64,000 bases of DNA from DASSBQ01 sp040981125 (GCA_040981125.1 JANRMQ010000002.1:124001-188000); one strand, 5' to 3'; positions 26,616 through 35,272 are shown, counted from the first letter of the stretch. Translations and numbers: made by a program. The notes: generated by a model from the sequence alone, not told the origin.

Positions 26616-27191
26616 ATGATGACATCATTACATTGTCGGACTGGCTCTCGGACCGGCCTCACGATGAAGTCAGCCGGATCAATGTCAGGCGCCGTGATCG
26701 GGCTTATATTATTCTGGGCGGTCGGTTCCCTCTTGGCAGCTGAGCCTTCCGGCTCGGCAAACGAGCCCGCCGGGCCGTGGGAATGTTCCGGTTACAGCGG
26801 GGATGCGCACGCCAGATGTCTTCACGCCCTCATCGAAGTGCAGCAGAACAAAATTTCAAAACTCGAGGGCGAACTCCGGAGTCAACAAAGTTCTGTGAAT
26901 GAATTGAGAGACCGCGTGGAACGGCAACGGGCTGCTTCCGCCGACCTGGAACGTCAGTTGTCGGACCGTTCCTATGCCTCGCAGTCGTATACCGCTCCAC
27001 CGGGGGCCTATCCGTATTCTTATGCCTATCCGCCCGCCGGATTGGGACTCTACCTCGGCAATCCTTGGTACGGATACGGGTTCGGGTACGGCTCCTCGTA
27101 TTTCTATCGACCCTACTTCGGCCCTCGGACATTTATCGGTCCGCGGTTTTTCGGTCCGCGCCATTTCGGTCACCACCGGGGACGCTGGTAG
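26616..27191 (+). CDS. Exported coiled-coil protein with Gly/Tyr/Pro-rich tail
   Basis: A 191-residue protein with strong ribosome binding (GAGGAGGGG just before ATG-ATG) and a signal-type hydrophobic segment (residues 25-40, ending LLAAEP). A short Cys-containing stretch (WECSGYSGDAHARC) and a coiled coil (residues 75-118, VQQNKISKLEGELRSQQSSV) come next. The tail is rich in Tyr, Pro, Gly and Phe and ends in His/Arg. The tail may bind surfaces or other proteins, as in envelope-associated disordered proteins. I do not recognise a family. It is convergent with the CBS-domain gene, with 99 nt between the stops. Confidence 0.75.
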   Translation: MMTSLHCRTGSRTGLTMKSAGSMSGAVIGLILFWAVGSLLAAEPSGSANEPAGPWECSGYSGDAHARCLHALIEVQQNKISKLEGELRSQQSSVNELRDRVERQRAASADLERQLSDRSYASQSYTAPPGAYPYSYAYPPAGLGLYLGNPWYGYGFGYGSSYFYRPYFGPRTFIGPRFFGPRHFGHHRGRW

Positions 27192-27290
27192 AACCGAGGC
27201 CGTCACGGCGAGCCGGCCCTCCACCGACTCGCCTATCCAATCGCGCACACGAACCCGCCTTCATTCATTCCCTTTTCCGAACCAACGGCT

Positions 27291-27725
27291 TTATTCGTCG
27301 ACCGAGGGCCCAAGGCCCAGACGGGCCCGCAGCAGATCGTGCCTGGTAATGGATCGCGTCACTTTGCCGTCTTGAATAACCGGCAGAATTTGGAATCCCA
27401 TCTCGAACATGCGCGACACGCAGGCGAGGGAGGTATCTTCTTTCACACCGACAAAGGCGGTATTCATGATGTCGCGCGCCGATGCTTTGTTCAGGTCGAC
27501 GCCCGAATCGATCGCCCGAATCAAATCCCCTTCATTGATGAATCCCAGGAATTCGAACTCCTCGCCGACCACCGGTCCGCCGCCCGCCCCGCTGCTGACC
27601 ATGTCGATGGCCACATCCATAGCGCTTTCCGTCGGTTTGAATTGCCGGCTGTTTGTCGCCAGGATATCGCTGACCATCTTATAGCCGCCTGCCGGAGTTC
27701 CTTCAGCATTGGTGACAACTTTCAT
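27291..27725 (-). CDS. CBS-domain pair protein
   Basis: The ATG at 27725 is preceded by GGAGGG at good spacing and gives a 144-residue protein; the in-frame extension upstream to 28070 has no such signal and non-protein-like composition. Two CBS motifs are seen: VSDILATNSRQFKPTESAM...FLGFINEGDLIRAI, and ARDIMNTAFVGVKEDTSL...ILPVIQDGKVTRSITRHDLL. Stand-alone CBS pairs bind adenosine nucleotides (AMP, ATP, SAM) and regulate partner proteins. The gene diverges from the TIR-fusion gene and shares its upstream region, including the palindromic sites at 27840-27879. Confidence 0.88.
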   Translation of the reverse strand: MKVVTNAEGTPAGGYKMVSDILATNSRQFKPTESAMDVAIDMVSSGAGGGPVVGEEFEFLGFINEGDLIRAIDSGVDLNKASARDIMNTAFVGVKEDTSLACVSRMFEMGFQILPVIQDGKVTRSITRHDLLRARLGLGPSVDE

Positions 27726-27839
27726 GGCATCCCTCCGTTGAAAAAAGATGAAGCGTTTGTATCGCCGAGCTACCAAGAAGGCCACTGGCGGAACCCCTAG
27801 ACCTGAACGATGCGATGTCTCCGCTATTCTCGAGACGAA

Positions 27840-27879
27840 GTATCTCATTCGATACGAAGTCGGGTATCGCATCGGATAC
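27840..27879. promoter_or_regulatory. Two tandem operator-like palindromes, GTATC-N6-GATAC
   Basis: GTATC-TCATTC-GATAC (27840-27855) and GTATC-GCATCG-GATAC (27864-27879) are perfect 5-bp inverted repeats with 6-nt spacers. Their centres are 24 bp apart. They lie in the 343-nt divergent region between the CBS gene (start 27725) and the TIR-fusion gene (start 28069), which holds no other gene. Repeated identical palindromes at a divergent promoter are typical of dimeric repressor binding; the regulator is unknown. Confidence 0.5.
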
Positions 27880-28068
27880 ACAGCCTCTACCTCCGATCTG
27901 GAATAGGCAATTACCAGTAATCGTAAGGCATGATAAAACCCCACCGTCCGCGTCTGTCCCAATAGGCATGTCGATTGCTTCTCGTCGCAATAGTGTCCTC
28001 CTGTTTGCCGAATACTTCTATCGCATCCTATTACGCTCCGCCGCTGTTTCTCACAAAGAGGTGCCGAC

Positions 28069-29430
28069 ATGGAAACTCAATTAACGCGTTTGGATTTACA
28101 GGCCGGCTATCAAATCTCGCTGCCTAAGCTTGCCCCAGGACAACATGTTGACCTACGTGCGGTTCGCGACGAGCTCGAGTTTCTCTTTCTATTATTTGTC
28201 GGATTGCCGTCGCTGCTCTTCCTCGGCTTCGTTGGGCTGCTGCTGTATGTGGAGCCTTACTACATTTTGATTGCCGCAGGAATCGGCCTCTCCTTGTTCC
28301 TGTTAAACTATGTTGCGTGGAAACTCATACTCGCCGCAGTACGGGGCAATGCCATTCAAGTTGGTCCGGGTCAATATCCACAAATCTATGAACTGGTGGA
28401 ACAAGCAAGCAAGTTTCTCGAAGTACCGTCCCCTACCGTATTTGTTCTGCAAGGCCACGGGCTCTTCGAAGTATTGGTCGCAAAACGGTTTGCCCGCAAA
28501 GGATATCTCTTCATTACTTCAAACCTCATCGATGACCTCAGCGAAATCGGCTCGTCACGTGAGCTGATGTTCTTCATTGGCCGCCAGCTAGGATTGATTG
28601 CAACCGGATTCTTTAAGTATTGGTGGTACAAAGAGACACTTGGACACTTGGCATTCTTTTTTCGTCAGGCGTGGGAACGGCGCTGCCATTTCACGGCTGA
28701 TCGGTTAGGCCTGCTGGTTTGCGGCGACCTATTCGCCGCCGAGCAGGCCATGATTATGATCACGTCCGGCATAAATTTGGCGCCCGCTACAAGCATCGAA
28801 GCTCTGCGCGAACAAAAGCGCCTGCACTTTTCGGATCCGTGGGCGTGGCTGTATCTCGCCTTTTCTACATATCCCTATATGATCGACCGCATCATACGGC
28901 TGAGAGATTTCGCTTACTCCGCCGCGACACGTGGGGTAGCCGGCAATGAACCAGTCGCCGTCGGAACTCTACCGATTGCCCATCGGCAAATTCGTACCGT
29001 GCCAATTCTCATTATCCATGGCCATGACACATCCGCCAGGATGCGCCTCGAAAACTTCCTCCACCGCCGAACCCCGCATGTTGTTCCGTTGGCTATGATT
29101 GACGAAACCGACTCGGCATACAGCCTTCCCGAGAAGTTTGAACGAGTCGCGGGCAGAGCGAAGGCCGCCGTTGCCATTTTAACCCCGGACGACATCGTGG
29201 TCACGCAGGTGAACGGGACATCAGCGCTAAGAGCCAGACAGAATGCCGTGGTTGAGCTGGGATGGTTCTGGGGAAGATTTGGACGGTCACACTTCCTTGT
29301 GCTGACCCGCGGACAACTCGAATTACCGTCCGATCTCCAGGGTGTTGAATTTCATAGTTTCCGCGATGATCCTTGTGAGTGCGCAGAAGCCTTACGCGAT
29401 TTCATCGAAAAGCTGGAAGCCAACGTTTAA
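28069..29430 (+). CDS. Membrane pseudo-M48 peptidase fused to a TIR-like NAD-hydrolase-type domain
   Basis: A 453-residue protein in three parts. Residues 38-90 form two transmembrane segments. Residues 92-290 align with a membrane-linked M48 metallopeptidase family (GNAIQVGPGQYPQIYELV, TVFVLQGHGLFEV, YLFITSNLIDDL), but the HExxH position reads RQLGL (172-176) and the third zinc ligand in the ExxxD motif is His (HFTAD, 207-211). Peptidase activity is therefore almost certainly lost. Residues 311-450 are a TIR-like domain of the PF10137 (Cap12/Pycsar-type) kind: ILIIHGHD at 313-320, AVAILTPDD near 370, and QNAVVELGWFWGRFGR around the predicted catalytic Glu396. Such domains degrade NAD+ in antiphage systems. 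A membrane-held, signal-triggered effector is an inference. It reads alone, with two palindromes upstream. Confidence 0.85.
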   Translation: METQLTRLDLQAGYQISLPKLAPGQHVDLRAVRDELEFLFLLFVGLPSLLFLGFVGLLLYVEPYYILIAAGIGLSLFLLNYVAWKLILAAVRGNAIQVGPGQYPQIYELVEQASKFLEVPSPTVFVLQGHGLFEVLVAKRFARKGYLFITSNLIDDLSEIGSSRELMFFIGRQLGLIATGFFKYWWYKETLGHLAFFFRQAWERRCHFTADRLGLLVCGDLFAAEQAMIMITSGINLAPATSIEALREQKRLHFSDPWAWLYLAFSTYPYMIDRIIRLRDFAYSAATRGVAGNEPVAVGTLPIAHRQIRTVPILIIHGHDTSARMRLENFLHRRTPHVVPLAMIDETDSAYSLPEKFERVAGRAKAAVAILTPDDIVVTQVNGTSALRARQNAVVELGWFWGRFGRSHFLVLTRGQLELPSDLQGVEFHSFRDDPCECAEALRDFIEKLEANV

Positions 29431-29512
29431 ACATGAGCCAGACGCAGCATGAACGTTGCCTCACAAGCTAAGGTTAATATTCCCGCAATGAGAAGACTCT
29501 TCAGGCAGGTTC

Positions 29513-31054
29513 TTACATCCGTCCTTGCGCGAAGTGCGCCTTGACGGTTTCGAGCGTATCGGCTTCCAATGGTGATTTGTCCGGCCGATACCGTTTGACG
29601 CGGGCGAAGCGCAAGGCCATGCCGGCGGGATAACGGGGCGATTCCTGCACGCCGCTGAAAGCAATCTCCACCACGAGTTCCGGCCGGACATACAAGGTCC
29701 AGTCATCCCGATGGGTTTCAAGTTGTAGTAAGCGCTCGGTTTGCCACGCCAGCATGTCGTCGGTCAGCCCTTTGAACGTCTTGCCGAGCATGATGAACTG
29801 CCCGCTTTCGACATCGCGGGCGCCGAGATGCAGATTCGACAGGAGGCCGGTGCGCCGCCCGTGGCCCCACTCCGCGGCGAGAATGACGAGATCCAATGTG
29901 ACTGCCGCCTTAAGCTTCAGCCACTGCGAACCGCGCTGACCCGCCGTATAGGGCGCCGTTAATGCCTTCGCCATCAATCCCTCATGGCCGGCCTCGAGTG
30001 CCTGCGTGAGAAAGCGCTCAGCTTGCGCCGGATCGCCGGTGACGATGCCGGGAATGAGCGAGCCGGGTGAAACGACTTTGGCCAATACGGCCGCTCGATC
30101 CCGATAGGGCAACGCCAGCAAGGGACCGTCTTCCGCGAGATAGAGGCAATCAAAATAGAAGGACGAGAGTGGAATCTCTTGTTGCAGTGTGGCCACGTCC
30201 TTTTTTCGCCCGAGCCGCCGCATCGTCATCTGAAACGGCTGCGGCCGTCCATCGGCGCGCAACGCAATCGCTTCGCCTTCCAGAATTACGCCGCGGACCG
30301 GCAGGGCTCTGACCGACTCTACGACTTCGGGCAGCCGATCGGTCACGTCTTGTAATTGGCGCGTGAAGATTTTGACCTCTCCATCGCCCTTATGAACCTG
30401 AATCCGCGCGCCGTCGAGCTTGTATTCCCAGGCGCTCTCGCCCAACCGCCCCACCGCTTCCGCGACATCTTCCGCGCTGTTGGCCAACATGGGAGAAACC
30501 GGCTTGAAGAGATCGAGCGAGTAGCGCGCCAAGCCCGCCGCCCCTTCTTCCAACGTTCGGCGAGCCAGCGCGCCGATATGCTCGGAAAACATGAACGCCT
30601 GCCGCACCGGCTGCGACGAGAGATGCGACGCCTTGGCGATCGCATCGACCACGAGGCCTTCGAGCGCGCCTTGACGAACCTCACCGACGAGCAATGAAGA
30701 GAGAAACCGGCGTTCGGCCGCGGTCGCCCGTTCGAATAGCCGGCGCAGTGCTCGGACTTTCCGGTCGGTCGAGCCCGCTCCTTGGTCGGTCGCAATCGAT
30801 TCCAGTGCCTCATCCACTTCGCTCAAGGTGAGCCCGTTGCCCATGGGATCCCCCTGAACCATGGCCTCTTGGATCAACCGCCAGCCGACCCCGATTTTTC
30901 CTTGCGGCAACAGTCCCGAAAGATACAGCGCGGCCAGCTCGGTCTCCCGTCCCTGAGTGAGACGCAGGCAATCGGCCAGCAACGCGGTCTTTTCGGTCTT
31001 TCTTGAGACGCCGCGAACCGCCTCGACCACCGCCGTCAGACTATGTAATTGCAT
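29513..31054 (-). CDS. ATP-dependent DNA ligase
   Basis: A 513-residue ligase with an N-terminal helical DNA-binding domain (residues 1-185). The nucleotidyltransferase domain holds the AMP-accepting lysine in motif I (EYKLDGARIQVHKGD, KxDG) and later motifs VILEGEAIALR, FYFDCLYL, EGLMAKAL and QWLKLKAAVTLD. An OB-fold follows with VEIAFSGVQESPRYPAGMALRFARVKRYR. It resembles archaeal/actinobacterial LigB-type enzymes and joins nicks using ATP, alongside the NAD+-dependent LigA that bacteria normally carry. It overlaps the upstream DUF2238 gene by 14 nt, forming a three-gene operon with two membrane proteins. Confidence 0.93.
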   Translation of the reverse strand: MQLHSLTAVVEAVRGVSRKTEKTALLADCLRLTQGRETELAALYLSGLLPQGKIGVGWRLIQEAMVQGDPMGNGLTLSEVDEALESIATDQGAGSTDRKVRALRRLFERATAAERRFLSSLLVGEVRQGALEGLVVDAIAKASHLSSQPVRQAFMFSEHIGALARRTLEEGAAGLARYSLDLFKPVSPMLANSAEDVAEAVGRLGESAWEYKLDGARIQVHKGDGEVKIFTRQLQDVTDRLPEVVESVRALPVRGVILEGEAIALRADGRPQPFQMTMRRLGRKKDVATLQQEIPLSSFYFDCLYLAEDGPLLALPYRDRAAVLAKVVSPGSLIPGIVTGDPAQAERFLTQALEAGHEGLMAKALTAPYTAGQRGSQWLKLKAAVTLDLVILAAEWGHGRRTGLLSNLHLGARDVESGQFIMLGKTFKGLTDDMLAWQTERLLQLETHRDDWTLYVRPELVVEIAFSGVQESPRYPAGMALRFARVKRYRPDKSPLEADTLETVKAHFAQGRM

Positions 31055-31724
31055 CGGATGCCGCCTTCATTGCGGCGTTGGAAGGAACGAACGCCCGCCC
31101 GCGTTTTGATGCGGCGAGCGTGATCAACATCATGAGAATAGCGCCGACCAGCGCGGATGCCATGTCCTTTTGAGCGTCCCATTCGTCACCCTGCGTGCCG
31201 AGATAGGCGGCTCCAAGTTCCGGGCTGACGATGGATGCCGCGACCGCCTCGATCAGCTCAAACAGCCCGCTTTGCGCCAGGGTGGCGCTGACAGGCAGGA
31301 AGTAGGACCAGATTCCCCGCACCCCGGCCAGCCGGATGAGCACCTCGCGGATTGGATAGGCCAACAACAAACCATAGGCAAAATGCACGAGTCGATCGAA
31401 TGGATTCCGTTCGGCATTCAGCAGATCCTGCAGCCAGAATCCGAAGGGCACCTTGGCATAGGTATAGTGGGCGCCGACGGCGTGAAGGGTCAGGAACAGA
31501 GTGATCAGAAGATACGACAGATTGGAAAATTGAAAACGACGGGCGGTGACGATCACCAAGATCACGGCCGTCATCGCCAGTATATTTTCCAGCAACCAGT
31601 CGCCTCGATCCACGGGCGAAATCGCCATCCAAGCCCAGAACAACAGGTACCAGGCGAGCAACCCCTGCACCAAGCGATTCTGACCGAGGGGGGCTCCAAC
31701 CCATGGCGCCTGTTTCGTCGTCAT
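31041..31724 (-). CDS. DUF2238/YjdF family membrane protein (second copy)
   Basis: A 227-residue polytopic protein with about six transmembrane helices. The hallmark motifs of DUF2238 are present: ERNPFDRLVHFAYGLLLAYP in the middle and GTQGDEWDAQKDMASAL near the C-terminus. The ATG at 31724 lies one base after the stop of the paralogue upstream (TGAGATG), so a longer in-frame start at 31826 inside that gene was rejected. The biochemical role of the family is unknown. Tandem paralogues coupled to a DNA ligase are unusual. Confidence 0.88.
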   Translation of the reverse strand: MTTKQAPWVGAPLGQNRLVQGLLAWYLLFWAWMAISPVDRGDWLLENILAMTAVILVIVTARRFQFSNLSYLLITLFLTLHAVGAHYTYAKVPFGFWLQDLLNAERNPFDRLVHFAYGLLLAYPIREVLIRLAGVRGIWSYFLPVSATLAQSGLFELIEAVAASIVSPELGAAYLGTQGDEWDAQKDMASALVGAILMMLITLAASKRGRAFVPSNAAMKAASDAIT

Positions 31725-31725
31725 C

Positions 31726-32370
31726 TCACGACGGAGCCTGCAGTGGATCGAAGGTTTGATCCGGCGGCGGCACTCGCCGCAATTTCCGGCTCGCGAGAAC
31801 CAGGACCATGCACAGGAGCGCGCCATACAAGGCCGCAGCCATGTCCTTCTGCGGATCCCAGATATCGCCCTGCGATCCCAGATACGTCAGCCCCAGTTCG
31901 GGATGGACCGAACGCGCGACCCATGACTCAATGATTTCCCAGAGGCCGCTCAACCCAAGAATGGTCATGACCGGCAGATAGTACAGCACCCAGCCGCGTA
32001 CGGAAGCCAGGAGGCGAAATGATTCTTCCAACGGATAGGCCATCAAGAATCCGAAACTGAAATGGACCACCCGGTCGAAGTGATTGCGGTCGAAATGCAG
32101 AGCTTGGTCCAACCACTGGCCGACCGGCGCCTCGGCATACGTGTACCGCGCACCGACCATGTGAAGGGTCAAGAAGAGCGCAATCGAGAGATATGACGCG
32201 AGCGACAGTGGAAGGACACGGCGGGTGGCGATCAAGAACAACACGAGGGCGGCCGGTAGGATACTGGCCAACATCCAAAATTGGCGATCGGCCGGATCAT
32301 AGGCCGTCCACAGAGACATCACGACGTACCACAGCACGAGGCCCAGCAAGATCGATTTACTACGGATCAC
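31726..32370 (-). CDS. DUF2238/YjdF family membrane protein (first copy)
   Basis: A 214-residue paralogue of the downstream gene, with matching helices and motifs (RNHFDRVVHFSFGFLMAYP; GSQGDIWDPQKDMAAAL). A GTG at 32370 is the likely start because GGAGG sits 5 nt upstream and the protein then begins directly with a membrane helix; an ATG at 32403 lacks a ribosome site. It is the first gene of the operon leading to the second DUF2238 protein and the DNA ligase. The conserved Asp/His residues facing the membrane suggest a transport or enzyme site, but nothing is established. Confidence 0.87.
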   Translation of the reverse strand: MIRSKSILLGLVLWYVVMSLWTAYDPADRQFWMLASILPAALVLFLIATRRVLPLSLASYLSIALFLTLHMVGARYTYAEAPVGQWLDQALHFDRNHFDRVVHFSFGFLMAYPLEESFRLLASVRGWVLYYLPVMTILGLSGLWEIIESWVARSVHPELGLTYLGSQGDIWDPQKDMAAALYGALLCMVLVLASRKLRRVPPPDQTFDPLQAPS

Positions 32371-32527
32371 CGTTGCCTCCTTGGTATGACAAGAGCAGAG
32401 CAATGGAACTGCCGTCCAAAATGCACCATTACTCTACAAACGGGATGCCGTGTCCTGCAAGGCGGACCGCCCGGACGATTTGGTTTGGATGCCCCTGCTT
32501 CGGCGCCTTGTTTCAGATGGAGGCCGA

Positions 32528-32920
32528 TCAGCTCATTCCCGGCGGATCCTCACGGTCCTCTCCTGTAAGGGCCTTCTCTTCTTTATCTTCCATACCCTCC
32601 AATTCCGACAGAATGCCCAGCAGAACCTGGCGGCGCTGCTGCAACGCCTTCTTCGGGACATCCCGCGTCTGGGGTTCTTGCGCCGATTCCGGCAAGTTGA
32701 CCATCGCCTCCGCCTCTCCCAACGAAGCATACTTATACTCTTCGATGTATTTGTGGGTCTTGCCATAGAGGGAGCCCAGCAGGTCTTCTGTCTCCGCATC
32801 AAAGGCATTGAACGACGGGGCCGGAACAGATTGATGACCAAGTTTTTCCAGCTTTTCCAGTTGGGTCTTGATCCTATGGCTTCGCGTTTCCGGTGTAAAC
32901 GAGGCATTGGTATTCGGCAT
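32528..32920 (-). CDS. Small hydrophilic protein of unknown function
   Basis: The 130-residue frame from ATG 32920 has GGGAGG upstream; a start at 33115 would add an unlikely leader. The protein is soluble, charged and helical (RIKTQLEKLEKLG, QQRRQVLLGILSELEGMEDK), with no signal peptide or known domain. It reads leftward ahead of the DUF2238 pair but is separated by about 157 nt. Function is unknown. Confidence 0.65.
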   Translation of the reverse strand: MPNTNASFTPETRSHRIKTQLEKLEKLGHQSVPAPSFNAFDAETEDLLGSLYGKTHKYIEEYKYASLGEAEAMVNLPESAQEPQTRDVPKKALQQRRQVLLGILSELEGMEDKEEKALTGEDREDPPGMS

Positions 32921-33190
32921 GGCAGTCCTCCCGTTGGTGATGGGCTCTTTATATCGTGCTTCCGCGGTCCGGAGACCTAGGGCTTCCCCTATAAAAGCCG
33001 CGAGAGCCGGGTGTACAGGAGAGGGTCTTTGAAACGCTTGAACTCGCGAATACAAACATGCTTGACTGGTTTCCGTTGGTGTACCGAATCTTTCTATCCG
33101 GCGCTCCATGCGCAAAGAAGGCGCATGCCGCGTCGATCACATTTCGCGCAGCAGCCGACTGGAATCACGAGCAGCCCGAGAGGTTAGAAA

Positions 33191-34048
33191 ATGCCGCAAC
33201 AAACACCGGCTCAAGTCATTGAAACGCAACGTCAGGATTGGAATCGTGTCGCATCAGGATGGGAGAAATGGGATCAGGTTTTCGATGACAACATGACGTG
33301 TCTGAATCACCGGCTGGTTGCCGATGCCCGGTTACGGCCCGGGCTGCGCGTGCTGGATCTTGGGTCCGGAACGGGGTATCCCTCTCTGCTGGCGGCACAG
33401 GTCGTCGGTCCCGCCGGATGTGTCATCGGTATTGATCTGGCCGATCGGATGTTGGCGGCCGCAGACCGGAAGGCGAAGAAATTGGGATTGTCCAATGTGG
33501 AATTCAAAACGGGCGATGCCACGCAGTTGCCCTTTGAGGGCGGCTGCTTCGACGCCTGCATCAGCCGTTTCTGCCTCATGTTTGTCCCCGAATTGTCCAC
33601 GGCGCTCGGTGAAATTTCTCGTGTGCTCACGTCCGGCGGGTATCTGGCCGCCGCCGTCTGGTCGGCGCCCGCCGGTAATCCCTATCTCCAGATTCCCATC
33701 GACACGATCAAACAGTTCATCGAATTGCCGCCTCCCGATCCCGAGGCGCCCGGCATCTTTCGGCTGGCCAGGCCGGGAGAGCTGGCGGCGTTCACGCGGA
33801 ACGCCGGCTTGCTGTTCGTGAGCGAGGAGGAATTCACGGCGGAGGTGCGCTTCTCCTCCGCGCGCGACTATTACGACAGCCTTCTGGACATGGCCGCACC
33901 CATTCAGAATCTTTTTGCCAAGCTGTCGGCGGATCAAAAGGGCGAAGCGGAGCGAGCAATCATCGCGGCAGCCGACTCGTATCGGCGAGGCGGCACGGTG
34001 GCGCTGCCGATCGCCGTCCGGTTTGTGACCGCACGGAAACCGTGGTAG
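33191..34048 (+). CDS. Class I SAM-dependent methyltransferase (UbiE-like)
   Basis: A 285-residue protein with all class I motifs. Motif I is VLDLGSGTGYPSLLAAQ, the acidic loop is VIGIDLADRML, motif II is VEFKTGDATQLPFEGGCFDA and the post-II motif is ISRVLTSGGYLAAAVW. This matches UbiE/COQ5-type and related small-molecule methyltransferases. The cysteine triad of ArsM arsenite methyltransferases is not present, so it is not the usual ArsS partner. GAGAGG precedes the ATG. It opens a rightward series (DUF488, DUF2784, arsS) with short gaps. Confidence 0.9.
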   Translation: MPQQTPAQVIETQRQDWNRVASGWEKWDQVFDDNMTCLNHRLVADARLRPGLRVLDLGSGTGYPSLLAAQVVGPAGCVIGIDLADRMLAAADRKAKKLGLSNVEFKTGDATQLPFEGGCFDACISRFCLMFVPELSTALGEISRVLTSGGYLAAAVWSAPAGNPYLQIPIDTIKQFIELPPPDPEAPGIFRLARPGELAAFTRNAGLLFVSEEEFTAEVRFSSARDYYDSLLDMAAPIQNLFAKLSADQKGEAERAIIAAADSYRRGGTVALPIAVRFVTARKPW

Positions 34049-34098
34049 CGGGCGCAGAGCAAGCCTAATGAGGTTATTGTTTGGGATGAGACGGGCCT

Positions 34099-34773
34099 AT
34101 GAGAACGCCGAAGACCACGCAGATCCCAAGTCTCATGCCGACCATCTTCACGATCGGCCATTCCACCCGCTCCGTCGAGGAGTTCCTCGACCTGCTGAAG
34201 CCGCATGGCATTCAATTGCTGGTCGATGTGCGGCGGTTCCCTGCCTCCCGCCGCTATCCGCACTTTAACGGCGCTTCACTGGCGCAATCCCTGAAAGATG
34301 CCGGCATTCAATATCATCACATGCCTGGGCTCGGCGGCCGCCGTCCGACTAGACGAGATTCGCCCAATACCGGATGGCGCAACACCGGATTTCGCGGCTA
34401 CGCAGATTACATGCAAACGGATGAGTTCTGGGAGGCCTTGGAAGAACTGATGGGGTGCGCCGAGACGCGCCCCTACCCAATCTCACCCACCCGCCCTGGG
34501 CGCGCCGAGACGCGCCCCTACCCAATCTCACCCGCCCGCCCTGGGCGCGCCGAGACGCGCCCTTACCCAACGGTTATTATGTGCGCGGAGGCGGTGCCTT
34601 GGCGTTGTCATCGGAATTTGATTTCAGACGCGCTGGTGACGAAAGGATGGCGCGTGCTGCACATCCTGTCTGCAACCCGCATGGACACCCACACGTTGAC
34701 GTCGTTTGCCAAAGTTTCAGCGCACAAACTGCTGTACCCCGCGGCAACAGGCGGCCAACCTTCGTTGTTCTGA
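34099..34773 (+). CDS. DUF488 family protein with an in-frame repeat expansion
   Basis: A 224-residue DUF488 protein: TIFTIGHSTRSVEEFLDLL at the start, LLVDVRRFPASRRYPHFN, and MCAEAVPWRCHRNLIADAL-like Cys/His residues after the insert. Between residues about 120 and 158 the normal loop (AETRP...TVIMCAE) is enlarged by two extra 15-residue units of the form RAETRPYPISPxRPG, encoded by a 45-nt repeat. The frame is intact on both sides, so the protein is probably still made with a longer, proline-rich loop. DUF488 proteins have been linked to DNA or sulfur chemistry, but their reaction is not settled. Confidence 0.85.
   Translation: MRTPKTTQIPSLMPTIFTIGHSTRSVEEFLDLLKPHGIQLLVDVRRFPASRRYPHFNGASLAQSLKDAGIQYHHMPGLGGRRPTRRDSPNTGWRNTGFRGYADYMQTDEFWEALEELMGCAETRPYPISPTRPGRAETRPYPISPARPGRAETRPYPTVIMCAEAVPWRCHRNLISDALVTKGWRVLHILSATRMDTHTLTSFAKVSAHKLLYPAATGGQPSLF
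34457..34570. repeat. 45-nt tandem repeat with internal palindrome, inside DUF488 gene
   Basis: Two full units start at 34457 and 34502, and a partial third at 34547. Each carries an inverted repeat around CCGAGA (GGGCGCG-CCGAGA-CGCGCCC; the first copy has one mismatch). The unit is a multiple of three, so it lengthens the protein by 15 residues per copy. Confidence 0.85.
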
Positions 34774-34782
34774 CTAGGTCCG

Positions 34783-35160
34783 ATGTACGGCTTTCTTGCC
34801 AATCTGGTCATGCTGACCCATCTGGCCTTCGTCCTGTTCGTCATCGGCGGAGGATTGTTGGTCCTGAAATGGCCGCGCATTGCATGGCTGCATGTGCCGG
34901 CAGCGGTATGGGGAACCATGATTGAATTCATGGGTTGGACCTGTCCCTTGACGCCACTTGAGAATCGGCTCCTGGCCCAAAGTGCTGAAGCCGGTTATGA
35001 AGGCGACTTCATCACGCATTATCTGCTGCCGGTTCTCTATCCGGAGGGACTGACTCCTACGGTGCAAATTGTGTTGGGTCTATTAGTAGTCCTTCTCAAT
35101 GCCGCCACGTACGGATTGGTGTTCGCCAAGTGGCGACAAACATGCGAAGCCGGTTCTTGA
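34783..35160 (+). CDS. DUF2784 family membrane protein
   Basis: A 125-residue protein with three to four transmembrane segments. It has the DUF2784 pattern: LVMLTHLAFVLFVIGGGLLV at the start, WGTMIEFMGWTCPLTPLENRL in the middle, and a final helix (IVLGLLVVLLNAATYGLVF). AGG lies 5 nt upstream of the ATG, just past the DUF488 stop. The family has no known activity; the conserved Cys-Pro-Leu-Thr-Pro segment may be structural. Probably co-transcribed with DUF488. Confidence 0.88.
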   Translation: MYGFLANLVMLTHLAFVLFVIGGGLLVLKWPRIAWLHVPAAVWGTMIEFMGWTCPLTPLENRLLAQSAEAGYEGDFITHYLLPVLYPEGLTPTVQIVLGLLVVLLNAATYGLVFAKWRQTCEAGS

Positions 35161-35272
35161 CCCTCAAGGAGAATGCCGAGAGGCCTACTTGCCTGGTTAA
35201 AGTCCATGATATAACAAGCGTGAGGACTTCTTCGACATCTCATCGACCGGTCATCGTGAGGATTCACGCATC

